From positions 1,116,001-1,180,000 of the forward strand of contig NZ_JACVFB010000002.1 in assembly GCF_014529945.1 (NCBI RefSeq): DNA of 64,000 nucleotides. Direction: 5' to 3'. The notes beneath the pieces are model-generated. The model saw nothing but the letters and a program-made list of their open reading frames with translations. It did no database searches and was not told the DNA's origin. Source of the stretch: Chitinophaga varians. GTDB taxonomy: Bacteria; Bacteroidota; Bacteroidia; Chitinophagales; Chitinophagaceae. A program made the translations under genes and the position numbers. Each line of letters opens with the position of its first letter. Within the stretch, counting starts at the first letter, position 1. Of this stretch, positions 27,320-36,766 are shown piece after piece.

Positions 27320-30300
27320 ATGAAAAGAGAGCTACTACTATGGCTGTTCGTGTGCAGCAGCGTCCTCAACGCAGTAGCCCAGACACGAACGATTAGCGGA
27401 AAAGTTACGGATGCGAAAGATGGTTCTGCTCTTCCCGGCGTTACAGTAGTAATAAAAGGCACGACCAAAGGGGTTTTTACATCCGGTGACGGTACCTACA
27501 AGGTGAATAACGTAGCCAGTGGTACCACGCTCGTATTTTCCTTTGTCGGATATCTCACCAAAGAAGTCCCGGTAGGTCCAGGCAATGAAGTTGACGTAGC
27601 CATGGACGCCGATAAAAAACAATTGGGAGAAGTGGTGGTTACCGCCGTGGGCCTGAAACGGAACGAAACCTCATTAGGCTACTCGGTATCCACGGTGAAG
27701 CCGGACCAACTGGTGCAAAAATCTGAACCGGACATGTTGAAAGGATTGCAGGGCAAGGTGGCCGGTGTAGACATCAGAACATCACAAGGTACACCGGGAG
27801 CCGCCACCCGTATCAATATCCGCGGTAATACCTCCTTTTTTGGCAGTAACGAGCCTTTGATCGTAGTAGATGGGATTCCTTACAATAATGACCAGGTAAC
27901 TACCTCCAGCCAAACATCCGGTGGCGGTGCCTACTCCAGCGGTCTTTCATCCCTCGACCCCAATGATATTGCTTCCATGACGGTGCTGAAAGGCGCCGCC
28001 GCCGCAGCGCTCTACGGCTCAAGGGCATCCAATGGCGCGATCATCATCACTACTAAATCAGGCAGTGCAAATACCGGTAAACGGAAAACAGAAGTGACCT
28101 ACTCCTCTTCCCTGTCAATGGAAAGAGTCGCCAATCTGCCCAAATACCAGAATGAATTCGGTCCCGGCGCCAGCGGTAACTATCAGAACGCCAACGGATC
28201 ATGGGGGCCTAAATTTGGTACCCTGGATTCAATACCGGTATGGCCCGACTATCTGAAGGCTTTCCCGCAACTGTTCCCCGCTTCCGGCAAAATTCCTTAC
28301 GTCGCTGTCCCCGATAACGTAAAAGACCTGTTCCGCACCGGCTGGATCACAGAAAATTCTGTCGGTGTGAACGGTGGTAACGATAAATCGGCCCTTAGCG
28401 CCACTGCTTCCTATCTGAGCCAGGATGGTTATGTTCCCCACTCCTTCTTCAACAGAGGGAATATGTCCATCGGTGGCGTGACCCGGCTCACGAACGGATT
28501 AACGGTAAATGCCAATTTCAGCTACAGCACCAGTAATCAGGGTGGTAGTATCTTCGGCGAAAACCAGGTGCCGGGCGCCAGTTCTTCCTTTGCCCGTAAC
28601 CTGTTCCTGGGAAGGAACTGGAATATCGCGGGACTACCTTTTGAAAATGCTGCAGGAAGACCGGTGTCCACCAATAACTCACAATATGATAACCCGCTCT
28701 GGGCTTTCAAACATAACACGATCTCTACTTCGACAGACCGCTATGTGGCGGGGCTCAAACTCAATTATGAAGTATTGCCCTGGTTTAACCTCAGTTACCA
28801 GTTTGGTGTGAACCAAAACTCCTTCCTCCGTAAGGAAGTAACGGATATCGGTTCCAGAGGGGCAGAAGGTAACGGACAAATCGTACAACAGAACTATCGT
28901 TTTACAGAAATAGAATCCAACCTCATTGGTACGTTTACCCCTAAACTGAAAAATGAGGATTTTGGTCTGAAAGTACTGGTAGGGCATAACGTCAACCAAC
29001 GTACGACCAAGTCACAGATCAATACCGGTAAAACAATTGTGGTGCCGGGCGTATTTACCCTGCTCAACACCAAAACGGTTATTCCGACGGAAGATATCTT
29101 CATGCAACGCAGGTTGTGGGGTATTTTCGCGGAAGTGGACCTCGACTACAAGAAGTGGTTGTTCCTGACCCTGACAGGCAGAAATGACTGGTCGTCTACC
29201 CTGCCGTCCAGCAATCGCAGCTACTTCTATCCCAGTGTGGCGGCATCCTTTGTATTCACCGATGCGCTTAAACTGGACAGCAAGGTGCTGACCTTCGGTA
29301 AACTGCGTGCCAGCTGGGCGAAAGTGGGCCGCGATGCAGATCCCTATCAGCTGTTCAATATCTTCAGGGTGAACCCTGCGTTCCTCGGGCAGTCAGGCGT
29401 GATGCAGGACTTCGCTGCGGGCAACCCCAATTTGAAGCCTGAGTTTACCCAGGATTTTGAAGTGGGAACCAACCTGGAATTTTTCGAAAGAAGGATCACG
29501 TTGGACTTTGCCTGGTATACAAGGGTGTCTACCAACCAGATCGCACCATTGTCTCTGCCCCCTTCTTCCGGCTACGGACAAGTGATCGACAACTATGGAA
29601 AACTGACCAACAAAGGCATTGAAATAGATCTGAATGTGGTGCCTGTACGTAATCAAAACCTGACCTGGAACATACACGGTATTTTCACCAGAAACAGAAG
29701 TGTGGTGAAAGAGCTGAAACCAGGTGTTACGCGCCTGTTGTTGGGTGGCGTGCTGGATGAAATTTCTCCATTCCTGGAAGCGGGCAAACCGTATGGTTAC
29801 CTGCGCGGAAGCGCTAACGTAAGGGATCAGGACGGATCGCTGCTCATTGATCCCACCAATGGATACCTGATCCGTGATCCTGAGCAACGGATGGTAGGCG
29901 ATCCTAATCCGGATTTCAAAGCAGGTTTAGGTACTACCTTAAACTATAAAGGATTTTTCCTGAATGCACTCTTCGACCTGACCAGAGGCGGTGATATCTA
30001 TTCCGTGACGGTCAGCTCCCTGCTTGGTCGTGGTGTGACAAAAGATAACGGTGCCGAACAACGTGAAAATGTATACGTCATTCCGGGATATTATGGAGAT
30101 GTAAATACAGGGAAACCATTGTTGGATGATAAAGGAAACAGGATTCCTAACCATACTGCGATTAGCCGTTTTGAAATGTTCTTCGGTGAAACCTTCGCTA
30201 TCAACTCCGCAACAGAATGGAACGTATATGACGCTACCGTCTATACTTTCCGTGAGTTGACACTGGGATATGATTTTCCCAAGAAGTGGTTCAGTAAAAC

Positions 30301-30487
30301 GCCGATCGGTGCGCTTACGCTGACACTGACAGGAAGAAACCTCTGGTACTATGCACCGGATTTCCCCAAGTACACAAGATTCAATCCTGAAGTAGGCAGC
30401 TTTGGTTCTACCAACATACAGGGGATAGAATTGTCCGGAGCACCTACTACCAGACGTTATGGTGTAAACGTGAAAGTGACATTCTAG
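27320..30487 (+). CDS. SusC/RagA-family TonB-linked outer membrane protein 2
   Basis: 1055 residues from the ATG at 27320 (a TTG two codons earlier is in frame). The order is a signal peptide ending near AVAQ, a carboxypeptidase-regulatory-like domain (ISGKVTDAKDGSALPGVTVVIKG), the plug (LGEVVVTAVGLKR, INIRGNTSFFGSNEPLIVVDGIPYN, VLKGAAAAALYGSRASNGAII) and a long barrel. The first ~30 codons closely resemble those of SusC-3 at the DNA level. It should import a ligand bound by SusD-2; the substrate is unknown. susD-2 follows after 22 bp and a lipoprotein gene after that. Confidence 0.97.
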   Translation: MKRELLLWLFVCSSVLNAVAQTRTISGKVTDAKDGSALPGVTVVIKGTTKGVFTSGDGTYKVNNVASGTTLVFSFVGYLTKEVPVGPGNEVDVAMDADKKQLGEVVVTAVGLKRNETSLGYSVSTVKPDQLVQKSEPDMLKGLQGKVAGVDIRTSQGTPGAATRINIRGNTSFFGSNEPLIVVDGIPYNNDQVTTSSQTSGGGAYSSGLSSLDPNDIASMTVLKGAAAAALYGSRASNGAIIITTKSGSANTGKRKTEVTYSSSLSMERVANLPKYQNEFGPGASGNYQNANGSWGPKFGTLDSIPVWPDYLKAFPQLFPASGKIPYVAVPDNVKDLFRTGWITENSVGVNGGNDKSALSATASYLSQDGYVPHSFFNRGNMSIGGVTRLTNGLTVNANFSYSTSNQGGSIFGENQVPGASSSFARNLFLGRNWNIAGLPFENAAGRPVSTNNSQYDNPLWAFKHNTISTSTDRYVAGLKLNYEVLPWFNLSYQFGVNQNSFLRKEVTDIGSRGAEGNGQIVQQNYRFTEIESNLIGTFTPKLKNEDFGLKVLVGHNVNQRTTKSQINTGKTIVVPGVFTLLNTKTVIPTEDIFMQRRLWGIFAEVDLDYKKWLFLTLTGRNDWSSTLPSSNRSYFYPSVAASFVFTDALKLDSKVLTFGKLRASWAKVGRDADPYQLFNIFRVNPAFLGQSGVMQDFAAGNPNLKPEFTQDFEVGTNLEFFERRITLDFAWYTRVSTNQIAPLSLPPSSGYGQVIDNYGKLTNKGIEIDLNVVPVRNQNLTWNIHGIFTRNRSVVKELKPGVTRLLLGGVLDEISPFLEAGKPYGYLRGSANVRDQDGSLLIDPTNGYLIRDPEQRMVGDPNPDFKAGLGTTLNYKGFFLNALFDLTRGGDIYSVTVSSLLGRGVTKDNGAEQRENVYVIPGYYGDVNTGKPLLDDKGNRIPNHTAISRFEMFFGETFAINSATEWNVYDATVYTFRELTLGYDFPKKWFSKTPIGALTLTLTGRNLWYYAPDFPKYTRFNPEVGSFGSTNIQGIELSGAPTTRRYGVNVKVTF

Positions 30488-30509
30488 TTTATTACTAAAA
30501 ATTGAACCG

Positions 30510-32228
30510 ATGAAAAGACTAAGCAGTATAATTTTAGTTACGCTCGTTGTCGTGACGGGATGTACCAAGGGGTTTCTGGATATCAACAAAGATCCCAATA
30601 ACCCTTCCACGGTATCTTTAAACTTACTACTGACAGGGGCAGAACAGGGATTGGCATATGATATGGGGTTTACCAACGATGCCCGTGGAGCCAGGGGGCT
30701 TACGGAGGTGTTGTCAGTATACGTGCATCAGATAGTGGTAAGGGAAAACCAGGACCAGTATGGGGCCAACGGTGCACAGTTTGATATTAACAATGCCTGG
30801 TCTGATTTCTATAGCTCACAGACGGTGAGCGGTCTTCCTGACTATATCGGAACGATGGAAAACGTTACGGTATTGATTTCTCAGGCAACTACGAATAATT
30901 ATCGTCACTACGCGGGCATTGGAAAGCTGCTGAAAGCGTATGGTTTCAGTCAGTTTGTAGATGCTTTTGCAGATGTTCCTTTTTCGGAAGCCAATCAGTT
31001 TGGCTCTAACGGTCTGCGCTATCCGAAATATGACAAAGGTGCGGATATTTATAAGCAGTTATTCGCATTGATTGACGAGGCGATCGCGGACCTGCAGGCT
31101 CCGAACGGTGCGTTGGAACCAGGGAAAGACGATTTGTTTTATGGCGGGGATGTGAAAAAGTGGATCCGGTTCGCCAATAGCCTCAAATTGAAGCTATACA
31201 ACCAGGTGCGGTTGGTGCAGGATGTGTCTGGCCCCGTGAGCCAACTGGTAAGTGGTGGTAATCTTTTCAGCCAGACCAGTGATGGATTTATGATGAAGTA
31301 TGGATCACAGGTAGCTCCGGACGACAGAAATCCCGGGTTCAGTGAGTATTACGCTACCCAGAAATCACATTATATCAGTCCCTGGTTTTATGAAATCATG
31401 AAGGGGTATAATCCGCGCCTGTTTACCGGCATCAGAGACCCCCGCATTCCGTATTATTTCTACAATCAGAACTCTAAAGATGGTGGTTCCCAGAACCCTA
31501 CTGAATATCGTGACTCTGCTTTTATCTCCATCTATTTCGGCTCTACCGGTACGAATAGAAATTCTTCACAGGATAACAGTATGACGGTATTTGGGCTGTA
31601 TCCTGTTGGTGGCCGCTACGATGCCGGAGATGCGATTGTAGTAACGGCAGGCAGTGGTACCGGCGCCGCGCCTCTCAGGCTGCTCACTTACGCTGACGTG
31701 CTTTATATAGAAGCGGAGCTGATGAATGCAGGTGTACTGGCAGGAGATCCCCGCGCTAAATTATCTGCTGCCATCGACGAGTCTTTCAAGCAGGTGGATT
31801 TTGTTGCCAACCTGGCTAAAGGCGGACAAAACGTGCCTACCATTGTAGGTACCGGTGCTACCAACTACCGTAACAGCATCCTGGGAGTGTATGATGGCAG
31901 AGCTTCTGCCAAAGACAAACTGGAGGTGATCGTTACACAGAAGTGGATACAAGCTTTTGGCTTTAGTGGCGATACTTATTCAGATTACCGCCGTACCGGC
32001 TTCCCGATACTGTTTAATCCGAATGATCCGACGATGGCTCCGGGCGGATTTGCACAACCTCCGCTGCTGGGCAATCCTACGCTGCCGCCTCCGCAGGCGA
32101 GGGTACCGGTGGCGCTGGGCAGAAACTATCCGTTGTCACTGCCATGGCCCAACGTAGATATACAGGTAAATCCAAATGCCCCGGCACAGAAACAGCCAGA
32201 CATAACACCCGTATTCTGGGATAAATAA
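30510..32228 (+). CDS. SusD-like_2-type surface lipoprotein (pair 2)
   Basis: 572 residues with a lipobox Cys at about residue 18 (VVVTGCTKGFLDINKDPNNPS). The DPNNP motif and following LLLTGAEQGL are typical of the SusD-like_2 branch. KLLKAYGFSQFVDAFADVPFSEA, KWIRFANSLKLKLYNQVR and a C-terminal WIQAFGFSGDTYSDYRRTGFP are conserved elements of that branch. It is longer than SusD-3 because of an extended loop-rich C-terminal half. It probably forms the lid of SusC-2. It is cotranscribed with susC-2 and the lipoprotein gene 31 bp downstream. Confidence 0.94.
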   Translation: MKRLSSIILVTLVVVTGCTKGFLDINKDPNNPSTVSLNLLLTGAEQGLAYDMGFTNDARGARGLTEVLSVYVHQIVVRENQDQYGANGAQFDINNAWSDFYSSQTVSGLPDYIGTMENVTVLISQATTNNYRHYAGIGKLLKAYGFSQFVDAFADVPFSEANQFGSNGLRYPKYDKGADIYKQLFALIDEAIADLQAPNGALEPGKDDLFYGGDVKKWIRFANSLKLKLYNQVRLVQDVSGPVSQLVSGGNLFSQTSDGFMMKYGSQVAPDDRNPGFSEYYATQKSHYISPWFYEIMKGYNPRLFTGIRDPRIPYYFYNQNSKDGGSQNPTEYRDSAFISIYFGSTGTNRNSSQDNSMTVFGLYPVGGRYDAGDAIVVTAGSGTGAAPLRLLTYADVLYIEAELMNAGVLAGDPRAKLSAAIDESFKQVDFVANLAKGGQNVPTIVGTGATNYRNSILGVYDGRASAKDKLEVIVTQKWIQAFGFSGDTYSDYRRTGFPILFNPNDPTMAPGGFAQPPLLGNPTLPPPQARVPVALGRNYPLSLPWPNVDIQVNPNAPAQKQPDITPVFWDK

Positions 32229-32259
32229 CTTCCACATTCACGGTACAAAAAAAGTAAGT

Positions 32260-33156
32260 ATGAAGAATAAGATTATCTATATAACAATGTTGGTGGTTGG
32301 CGTGGTGATTTTTTATGCCTGTCGGAAGAATGATAACCCGAAGCTGCCGGACGGTATCAGCACCCGCCAGGTTCCCCAGTTGACACAGGATAAAAGCAAA
32401 GCCCTCCTGATCCAGTCAGACAACCTGCCTGATTTTAGTACAGCCTTCAACGTTGCCTTGTATTTCCCGTCTGGTGTGCAGCCTAAAACCACGGACGTGG
32501 TGGTGGCGATGAACGGAAAGTACAACAACGTAAAGGTATTGCAGGGTGGCATTGGCTCATTACCCACCACGGTGACCATGACCGGAACACAGCTGATGCA
32601 GTTGTTTGGCCTGGGCGCCAATGGGCTTAAAGCCGGCGACTTTTTCGAAGTGACTACTAATTTCACCATGAATGACGGTAGCCAGATACATGGATTTGGA
32701 GATACGGTGACGTTATCAGACGGTACCAAACGTTTCCTGCGTCCTTACGGCTCCGATGTGCTGAACGCAGCAGGATTGATCCGGATACTGACCTATACAA
32801 AGGTATGTCCACTGACGGTGAAGACTTACCTGGGTAGTATGACAGTGGACGATCCGGGCGTTACAGAAGGCACTTATCCGGTGACTGTGTCTGTTAATGC
32901 TGACAGCACGGTATTTACGTTCACCGGTTGGGCAGGTCTTGCAGGAGTGCCCATGACAGCCAAGTTTGACAAGGCGAGTTATCAGTTTACTATCGCTAAA
33001 CAAAAAATAGCAGATCTCTTTTCGGGATATCACAATCTGACTGTCTCGGGTACCGGACAGATCAACCCCTGCGACACCACTATTGTGCTGAATGTGACAA
33101 CAGAGGTGGATGAAGGAAGCTTTGGCAATAATGTCACTACTTTATCCAAGCCCTGA
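32260..33156 (+). CDS. unrecognised lipoprotein of susCD operon 2
   Basis: 298 residues with a lipoprotein signal (VVIFYACRKNDNPK, Cys near residue 21). I do not recognise the family. The mature part is rich in Thr, Val, Gly and Asp with alternating strands. It appears to have two halves: about 50-170 (FNVALYFPSGVQPKTTDVVVAMNG) and about 180-298, where a Cys pair (KVCPLTVK and NPCDTTIV) could form a disulfide. As the third gene of a susCD operon it may be a SusE/F-like accessory ligand binder, but that rests on position only. A terminator lies 29 bp after the stop. Confidence 0.75.
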   Translation: MKNKIIYITMLVVGVVIFYACRKNDNPKLPDGISTRQVPQLTQDKSKALLIQSDNLPDFSTAFNVALYFPSGVQPKTTDVVVAMNGKYNNVKVLQGGIGSLPTTVTMTGTQLMQLFGLGANGLKAGDFFEVTTNFTMNDGSQIHGFGDTVTLSDGTKRFLRPYGSDVLNAAGLIRILTYTKVCPLTVKTYLGSMTVDDPGVTEGTYPVTVSVNADSTVFTFTGWAGLAGVPMTAKFDKASYQFTIAKQKIADLFSGYHNLTVSGTGQINPCDTTIVLNVTTEVDEGSFGNNVTTLSKP

Positions 33157-33185
33157 GAAAACAGGGTAAAAACTAATGTAATGGG

Positions 33186-33216
33186 AACGCGTCATCCGCA
33201 AGGGTGGCGCGTTTTT
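33186..33216 (+). terminator. terminator of susCD operon 2
   Basis: AACGCGTCATCC (33186-33197) pairs with GGGTGGCGCGTT (33202-33213) with two G-U pairs and loop GCAA, followed by TTT. The lipoprotein gene ends 29 bases upstream. Confidence 0.8.
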
Positions 33217-33629
33217 CGTTCGTATAGGGGTGGGTTAACTTATCAAGAATTATTTAGAATCAGGCTGATTTGTGAAAAATATTACCTTCGTTTTGTAGAA
33301 AATATTTTTTTGTTTTTATATCTTGTGTCCGTTTTTAAACAAAAATTAACATTTGAGTAAATATCAAAATCTGAACAATATCAAAATCTGAATAAACTTA
33401 GAATCAAAATCTGAATTTGTGTGATGTTGTTACCCGTTATTTACAGGCTTTGCTTATGATGCGTTAGAATCCTATGCTGTGGAGGAGTGTACCTAATGCG
33501 AATGTAGCGCTATTAGACACAATATACACCTGCATTTTCCCGGAATGAAGTTAAGCACCTCGTAATCCAACGACCCAACGACCCAGTGTTTTAGGTTAAC
33601 TGAAATATTTTATCAAATCTAAATTGCTT
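33217..33629. other. intergenic leader region of susC-3
   Basis: About 410 bases with no gene recognised. It holds the three ATCAAAATCTGAA copies, a TACCTTCG near 33282 (one mismatch to TAnnTTTG) and a short CCCAACGA direct repeat near 33570. The final bases (TTGCTTATGAAAAGAG) match the start region of susC-2. Confidence 0.4.
33361..33416. repeat. three direct copies of ATCAAAATCTGAA
   Basis: The word ATCAAAATCTGAA occurs at about 33363, 33380 and 33403, with spacings of 17 and 23 bases. It lies in the 470-base gap before susC-3, about 210-270 bases upstream of its start. This could be a regulator array or a decayed copy of the AT-rich repeat family. Confidence 0.7.
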
Positions 33630-36600
33630 ATGAAAAGAGGACTACTCTTGTGGCTGCTCGTGGCCATTAGCGTCCTGCATGCCGCTGCGCAGACGCGAAC
33701 GATTACTGGTACAGTAAAAGATGGCAAGGGCAATTCCCCTATTCCGGGAGTTTCCGTAGCGATCAAAGGTAAAGGTACCGGTACTTCCACCGGCCCCACC
33801 GGTACTTACAAACTCGCGGTACCCAATGGTGCAACGTTAGTATTTTCATTTATCGGCTATACTTCCCAGGAAGTGGTAGTAGGTGATCAGAATGTACTGG
33901 ACATCACCCTGGAAGAGGATAAAAAACAACTGAATGAGGTGGTGGTAACCGCGTTGGGCATCACCAGAGAAAAGAAAAGCCTGGGCTATAACGTACAATC
34001 CGTGAAAGGTGAAGACCTGGTACGTGCCGGTGAAAACAACATCATCGAGTCACTGTCTTCCAAAGCTGCGGGTGTTCAGGTAATTGGTTCCGGTGGTACA
34101 CCAGGTGCTTCCTCCAAAATCCTGATCCGTGGTAACTCCACCTTCACCGGTAACAACCAGCCGCTGATCGTTATCGATGGAGTACCTATCGACAACTCCA
34201 CTAACTCTACTGTATCACAGACTTATCCGTACAATGCCAACCTGCAGGGTGTAAACAACTCCAACCGTGCATTGGACATCAACCCGGATGATATCGCTTC
34301 TGTGACCATCCTGAAAGGCCCTTCTGCAGCAGCACTGTACGGTGCCCGCGCAGGTAACGGTGCCATCATCTACACTACCAAAAGAGGTAAAGCAGGCTCC
34401 GTGCACGTGACCTATGACTTTAACGCAGGCTTCGATAAAGTAAGCCAACTGCCTAAAGAACAAAATATTTATGCACAGGGCTCTATCAAAAATGGTGTAC
34501 CTGTTTATCTGCCTAACTTCACCACTACTGCTCCTGTAGTTGAAAGCTGGGGTCCGAAAATCAGCTCCCTGAGCGGTGTTACAGCTCACAATAACACCAG
34601 GGACTTCTTCCAGACTGGTACTAACTTTACCCACAATGTATCCGCTACCGGTGGTAACGAAGTGTCTACTTATCGTATCTCCCTGAGCCGTGCAGACCAG
34701 AAAGGTATCGTTCCTAATACCAACTTCTATCGTACATCTGTTCGCGCTAACTTCGATACAAAAGTTACTCAGCGTCTGACCATGAATGCTTCCATGAGCT
34801 ATGCTGCTACGGAAGGCACCAAAGCACAGAATGGTAGCAATACTTCCGGTATCATGCTGCCGCTGATGAGAACTCCGGCCAGCTTTGATCTGAAAGATTA
34901 CCTCAATGCAGACGGTTCCAGCAAAAACTTCGTTAACAACTACGATAACCCTTACTGGACTACAGAAAATAACCCATTCAAGGATAAAGTTGACCGTTTC
35001 GTAGGTAACATCGGTGCTAACTACGAAATTAACGACTGGTTAAAAGCTATTTACAAACTGGGTGCTGACGTGTATTCTGATGGCAGAAAACAAATATTTG
35101 CTATCGGTTCTAACGGTAACCCTACCGGTATGCTGGAAGAAAATACCATCAGAAGCAGACAATACTACTCTGACCTGATCCTGAGCGGTCACAAAGAGTT
35201 TAAAGAGAAATACTCTGTGACTGCCAACATTGGTGGTAACGTTACCCAAACAAGCTTACAGTCTCTGTATGGCCGTGGTACTGATCTTTCTATCCCGAAT
35301 TACAACAACCTGGGTAATGCTTCTACACTGTATTCAGATGAAAGCACTACTTTCCAGCGTTCTTCTGCCTTCTTCTATGATGTGCAGTTCGGCTACAAAA
35401 ACATCGTTTTTGTGGGTACTACCGGTCGTAACGAGTGGGCTTCTACTTTCGGCAAGCAAAAAAATAACTTCTTCTATCCTTCTGTGAACGCATCATTTGT
35501 GTTTACCGATCTGCTGCCTAAAAGCAATGTCCTGACTTACGGCAAACTGAGAGGTGCTATCGCCCGTGGTGGTCTGGCTCCTAATCCGTATTCTTCCCTT
35601 ACTTATTATGTAAAACCTTTCTTTGCTGACGGCTTTACGGATGGTAACTCCTTCCCCTTCCAGAAGCAGAATGGTTTCCTGTATAACAACGTCTTCGGTA
35701 ACCCGAACCTGAAAGCTCAGACTGTGGTGGAAAAAGAAATCGGTTTAGACCTGAAATTCTTTGACGCCCGTCTGAACATTGAAGCAACTTATTACAACAA
35801 GAAAACTTCTGACCTCCTGGTATTAAGACCACTGGCCGGTTCTTCCGGATTCCAGAAAATGCTGGATAACACCGGTTCTATGGTGAACAAAGGATGGGAA
35901 GTTGCCGTGTCTGGTGACGTGATTCGTTCCAAAAACTTCAACTGGAATATCAACATCAACTTTACCAGAAATAAAAACGAAGTATTGGAACTGGGTGAAG
36001 GCGTTACTGAAATTGACGTTGAACCAGCCTTCACTTCTATCGGCTCTTTTGCTATCGTTGGTCAGCCTTACGGTGCCCTCTATGCTTCCAAATGGAAACG
36101 TTCTGACAAAGGTGAACTGATTATCGGTTCAAACGGTCTGCCTATTGTTGACGACAAACGTGGTAACATTGGTAATCCGTTCCCGGACTGGACAGCAGGT
36201 GCAAGATCTACCTTTAACTATAAAGGCATTACACTGGGTGTACTCTTCGATATCCGCCAGGGTGGTAAAGTCTGGAATGGTACTATTGCCAGAATGCACC
36301 AACTGGGTAGAACCGAAGAATCTGCTGACAGAGAAAGAACTTATGTTATTCCTGGTGTAACCGATGATGGTACCGGTAAACTGGTGCCTAATACACAGGC
36401 TATTACTGCAGAGAAATATTTCAAATCTTATCTGGGTGATGGTGCAGGTTCTGCAACAGAGAACGCTGTATATGATGGTTCCTGGGTACGTCTGAGAGAA
36501 GTATCCCTCTCTTACCGTTGGAATCTGAAAGGTCAGAAAATCATTCGTTTTGTTGAACTGACTGGTACTGGCCGCAACCTGTGGCTGTCTACCAAGTATC

Positions 36601-36716
36601 CTGGTGTAGATCCTGAAACCAGCTTGACTGGTGCCGGTTCTAACCTGACTGGATTTGATTACTTTAATAACCCGGGTACCAAAAGCTACGCCATCGGTGT
36701 GAAACTGGGCTTATAA
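33630..36716 (+). CDS. SusC/RagA-family TonB-linked outer membrane protein 3
   Basis: 1028 residues from the ATG at 33630 (a TTG two codons upstream is in frame). The order is a signal peptide ending near HAAAQ, a regulatory-like domain (ITGTVKDGKGNSPIPGVSVAIKG), the plug (LNEVVVTALGITREKKSLGYNVQSV, ILIRGNSTFTGNNQPLIVIDGVP, ILKGPSAAALYGARAGNGAII) and the barrel. The DNA is dominated by GGT, CTG and AAC codons, suggesting high expression. It is paired with susD-3, whose ATG is 50 bp downstream. Substrate unknown. Confidence 0.97.
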   Translation: MKRGLLLWLLVAISVLHAAAQTRTITGTVKDGKGNSPIPGVSVAIKGKGTGTSTGPTGTYKLAVPNGATLVFSFIGYTSQEVVVGDQNVLDITLEEDKKQLNEVVVTALGITREKKSLGYNVQSVKGEDLVRAGENNIIESLSSKAAGVQVIGSGGTPGASSKILIRGNSTFTGNNQPLIVIDGVPIDNSTNSTVSQTYPYNANLQGVNNSNRALDINPDDIASVTILKGPSAAALYGARAGNGAIIYTTKRGKAGSVHVTYDFNAGFDKVSQLPKEQNIYAQGSIKNGVPVYLPNFTTTAPVVESWGPKISSLSGVTAHNNTRDFFQTGTNFTHNVSATGGNEVSTYRISLSRADQKGIVPNTNFYRTSVRANFDTKVTQRLTMNASMSYAATEGTKAQNGSNTSGIMLPLMRTPASFDLKDYLNADGSSKNFVNNYDNPYWTTENNPFKDKVDRFVGNIGANYEINDWLKAIYKLGADVYSDGRKQIFAIGSNGNPTGMLEENTIRSRQYYSDLILSGHKEFKEKYSVTANIGGNVTQTSLQSLYGRGTDLSIPNYNNLGNASTLYSDESTTFQRSSAFFYDVQFGYKNIVFVGTTGRNEWASTFGKQKNNFFYPSVNASFVFTDLLPKSNVLTYGKLRGAIARGGLAPNPYSSLTYYVKPFFADGFTDGNSFPFQKQNGFLYNNVFGNPNLKAQTVVEKEIGLDLKFFDARLNIEATYYNKKTSDLLVLRPLAGSSGFQKMLDNTGSMVNKGWEVAVSGDVIRSKNFNWNININFTRNKNEVLELGEGVTEIDVEPAFTSIGSFAIVGQPYGALYASKWKRSDKGELIIGSNGLPIVDDKRGNIGNPFPDWTAGARSTFNYKGITLGVLFDIRQGGKVWNGTIARMHQLGRTEESADRERTYVIPGVTDDGTGKLVPNTQAITAEKYFKSYLGDGAGSATENAVYDGSWVRLREVSLSYRWNLKGQKIIRFVELTGTGRNLWLSTKYPGVDPETSLTGAGSNLTGFDYFNNPGTKSYAIGVKLGL

Positions 36717-36766
36717 TAAAGTAAGACTTGGCGATACTAATATTTGGTAATACTAATAACGAGATA

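Noticed and set aside
33157..33623. CRISPR-like array from the repeated ATCAAAATCTGAA words
   Set aside because: Only three 13-bp copies with spacings of 17 and 23 bases, no proper spacers and no cas genes.
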